From NCBI GenBank assembly GCA_035625725.1, contig DASPPB010000014.1, forward strand, positions 8,617 to 72,616: a stretch of DNA of 64,000 bases. The letters are read 5' to 3'. The DNA comes from GJ-E10 sp035625725. Lineage in GTDB: Bacteria; Pseudomonadota; Gammaproteobacteria; Burkholderiales; Burkholderiaceae_F. Both the position numbers and the translations under genes were made by a program. How positions within the stretch are numbered: position 1 is the stretch's first letter; every line of letters starts with the position of its first letter. Below the pieces are notes generated by a model. That model had not been told where the DNA came from, did not search any database, and saw nothing but the letters and a program-made list of their open reading frames with translations. Positions 62,139 to 64,000 of the stretch are shown one piece after another.

Positions 62139-64000
62139 ATGAAAAACTTCGTGGTCAGAAAGGTGGCAGTTCTCGGCGCCGGCGTGATGGGCGCGCAGAT
62201 TGCGGCGCATTGCATCAACGCGCGCGTTCCGGTTGTGCTTTTTGACTTGCCCGACTCCAAGTCCGGGGATAAAAACGGCATTGTCCGGCGCGCTATCGAG
62301 GGCCTCAGAAAGCTCAGTCCCGCGCCACTGGGGCGGGCCGACGAGGCGCGCTTCATCGACGCGGCCAACTACGAGCAGCACCTGGAGCTGCTGCGCGAGT
62401 GCGACCTGGTGATCGAAGCGATCGCCGAGCGCGTCGATTGGAAGCTCGACTTGTACCGCAAAGTCGGCGGCTACATCGGAGCCGAGGCCATCTTCGCGAC
62501 CAATACGTCGGGGCTTTCGATTTCGCAGCTCTCCGAGGGCCTGCCCGAGGCGCTGCGAGCGCGCTTTTGCGGCGTGCACTTCTTCAATCCGCCGCGCTAC
62601 ATGCACCTCGTGGAACTCGTTGCGACACACAGCACGAAGAGCGCGGTGCTCGACGAGCTCGAGGGTTTTCTCACCAGCACGCTGGGCAAGGGCGTCGTGC
62701 GCGCCAAGGACACCCCCAATTTCATCGCCAACCGGATCGGCGTATTTGGCATGCTGGCCGTGTTCAAAGAAGCGGAAAAATACGCGCTGCCGTTCGACGT
62801 CATCGATGACCTGACGGGTACACGACTGGGGCGCCCCAAAAGCGCGACCTTTCGCACGATGGACGTGGTCGGACTCGACACCCTGGCGCACGTCATCAAG
62901 ACCATGCAAGACAGCCTAGGTCCGGACCAGGACCCCTTTGCGGCGCACTATGCGCTGCCGCCGGTACTCAAGTCGCTGGTCGAAAAAGGCGCACTGGGCC
63001 AGAAAAGCGGTGCGGGCTTCTATCGCAAGGAGGGGCGCGCGATCAAGGTTCTTGATCCGCGCTCGGGCAATTATGTCGACGGCGGGGGCAAAGCCGACGA
63101 GCTCGTCACGCGAATTCTCAAAAAACCGCTTGCCGAGCGCCTGCCGCTTTTGCGCAGCACGGATCACCCGCAGGCCAAATTTCTGTGGGCCCTGGCGCGC
63201 GACCTCTTTCACTACACGGCCGTGCACCTGGCCTCGATTGCCGACACCGCGCGCGACGTCGATCTGGCCCTGCGCGGGGGCTTCGGATGGAGCAGCGGGC
63301 CCTTCGAGGACTGGCAAAACGCCGGCTGGAAGCAAATTGCCCAGTGGGTGCAGGCCGATATCGATGCGGGCGAAGCCCTGTGCAAAGCGCCCCTGCCCAA
63401 GTGGGTATCGCAGGGCCCCGTGGCTCAGGCCGGCGCAGTGCACACGCCGCAAGGCTCGTGGAGCCCGGGGCGGCGCGCGTTCGTGCCGCGCACGGAGCTG
63501 CCCGTCTACGCGCGGCAGCTGTTTCGCGCGCCGCTTGCGGGCGATGGGGCGCCGGCCGCGCAAAGGGCCGGCACTACGGTGCACGAGGACAATTCATGCC
63601 GCATCTGGCATCTCGATTCGGGCATGGCCTCCGAAGTACTGATCTTCTCGATCAAGACCAAGGTCCATGCCATCGACCCCGGTGTGGTCGCGGGTCTTGT
63701 ACGGGCGGTCGATCGGGCCGAGGCGGCCTACCGGGGGCTGGTGATCTGGTCGCCGGACGATCCGTTCTCGGTGGGGGCCGACATCAAGGCGATGGCGCCC
63801 CTGTTCATGAGCGGCGGCCCCAAGGCCATCGCGGAGGGCGTGCGGCAACTGCAAGACGTCTATCTGCGCGTGAAGTACGCGCAGGTCCCCGTGGTGGCCG
63901 CGGTGAGCGGTATGGCGCTGGGCGGGGGCTGCGAACTGGCGCTGCATTGCGCCAAGCGCGTGGCGGCCATTGAGTCGTATATCGGCTTGGTGGAGGTCGG
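62139..64000 (+). CDS. 3-hydroxyacyl-CoA dehydrogenase/enoyl-CoA hydratase, cut by window edge
   Basis: From ATG 62139 (GGGAAAGAAG ribosome site) the frame runs past the right edge; about 620 residues are seen. NAD-binding VAVLGAGVMGAQIAAHCINA at the start, catalytic segment CGVHFFNPPRYMHLVELV, KDTPNFIANRIGVF, C-terminal dehydrogenase domain with GQKSGAGFYRK, and at the end a crotonase domain with PFSVGADIKAMAPL and VAAVSGMALGGGCELALH. The order dehydrogenase-then-hydratase is reversed relative to FadB and is usual for this roughly 800-residue proteobacterial group. It handles steps two and three of beta-oxidation. Confidence 0.93.
   Translation, partial: MKNFVVRKVAVLGAGVMGAQIAAHCINARVPVVLFDLPDSKSGDKNGIVRRAIEGLRKLSPAPLGRADEARFIDAANYEQHLELLRECDLVIEAIAERVDWKLDLYRKVGGYIGAEAIFATNTSGLSISQLSEGLPEALRARFCGVHFFNPPRYMHLVELVATHSTKSAVLDELEGFLTSTLGKGVVRAKDTPNFIANRIGVFGMLAVFKEAEKYALPFDVIDDLTGTRLGRPKSATFRTMDVVGLDTLAHVIKTMQDSLGPDQDPFAAHYALPPVLKSLVEKGALGQKSGAGFYRKEGRAIKVLDPRSGNYVDGGGKADELVTRILKKPLAERLPLLRSTDHPQAKFLWALARDLFHYTAVHLASIADTARDVDLALRGGFGWSSGPFEDWQNAGWKQIAQWVQADIDAGEALCKAPLPKWVSQGPVAQAGAVHTPQGSWSPGRRAFVPRTELPVYARQLFRAPLAGDGAPAAQRAGTTVHEDNSCRIWHLDSGMASEVLIFSIKTKVHAIDPGVVAGLVRAVDRAEAAYRGLVIWSPDDPFSVGADIKAMAPLFMSGGPKAIAEGVRQLQDVYLRVKYAQVPVVAAVSGMALGGGCELALHCAKRVAAIESYIGLVEV

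Overview
The window is GC-rich bacterial chromosome with short intergenic gaps, Shine-Dalgarno-led genes and many ATGA/GTGA/TGATG overlaps. Gene content points to a betaproteobacterium, probably Burkholderiales: a DUF934-type sulfate assimilation cluster, an mrdA-rodA-rlpA cell-wall operon, a CcoI/CcoS pair, a CYTH-CHAD protein, a small SWIB protein with a histone H1-like Lys/Ala tail, and a ClsB/endonuclease-fold pair. This placement is inference from gene families; no rRNA or tRNA is present to confirm it. I found no prophage, intact insertion sequence, CRISPR array, tRNA, rRNA or origin.

Layout. 1-5.0 kb (minus): an MFS transporter cut by the left edge, acylphosphatase, CcoS and CcoI (copper delivery to cbb3 oxidase) with a perfect FNR/Anr-type box upstream, and a small exported DUF4431-like protein. 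5.0-13.5 kb: the BON lipoprotein DolP divergent from rsmI; rlpA, rodA and mrdA (cell elongation and septal wall); then, divergently, a LOG-family protein overlapping a beta-CASP metallo-beta-lactamase RNase-like protein. 13.6-20.2 kb (minus): cbiX, tauE-like exporter, cysI, DUF934, cysH, cysD, cysN, a near-complete route from sulfate to sulfide. 20.3-30.4 kb: housekeeping genes ssb, hisN, kup, a zinc-ribbon protein, a DUF502 membrane protein, aspS, an endonuclease-fold protein with clsB, and an ArnT-like glycosyltransferase. 30.4-39.5 kb: PAP2 phosphatase, SWIB protein, HNH endonuclease, CYTH-CHAD, a degenerate EAL protein, a large acyl-CoA synthetase/acetyltransferase, a GST and a methyltransferase.

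39.5-52.3 kb is looser, with long gene-poor gaps. It carries an exported hydrolase, a bacteriohemerythrin, a DUF302 protein flanked by a short direct repeat and a possible gene remnant, a small exported protein, a flavin disulfide reductase, a patatin phospholipase, cstA-ybdD, an exported YqgE-like protein, a PagL-like lipid A deacylase and an alpha/beta hydrolase.

52.7-56.6 kb is a tight MHS transporter-pxpB-pxpC-pxpA operon for uptake and ATP-dependent opening of 5-oxoproline. 56.8-57.9 kb is an ArsR-DUF899 operon with its own palindromic operator. 58.3-64.0 kb is fatty-acid beta-oxidation: a dienoyl-CoA isomerase-like crotonase, then a TetR regulator with a palindromic operator, an acyl-CoA dehydrogenase and a two-domain hydroxyacyl-CoA dehydrogenase/enoyl-CoA hydratase cut by the right edge.

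Nothing in the window is clearly a new defence or mobile system. The best candidates for under-described biology are the LOG/beta-CASP pair, the exported YqgE, the degenerate EAL protein beside the synthetase-acetyltransferase, the SWIB-H1-like protein, and the repeat-flanked DUF302 region.
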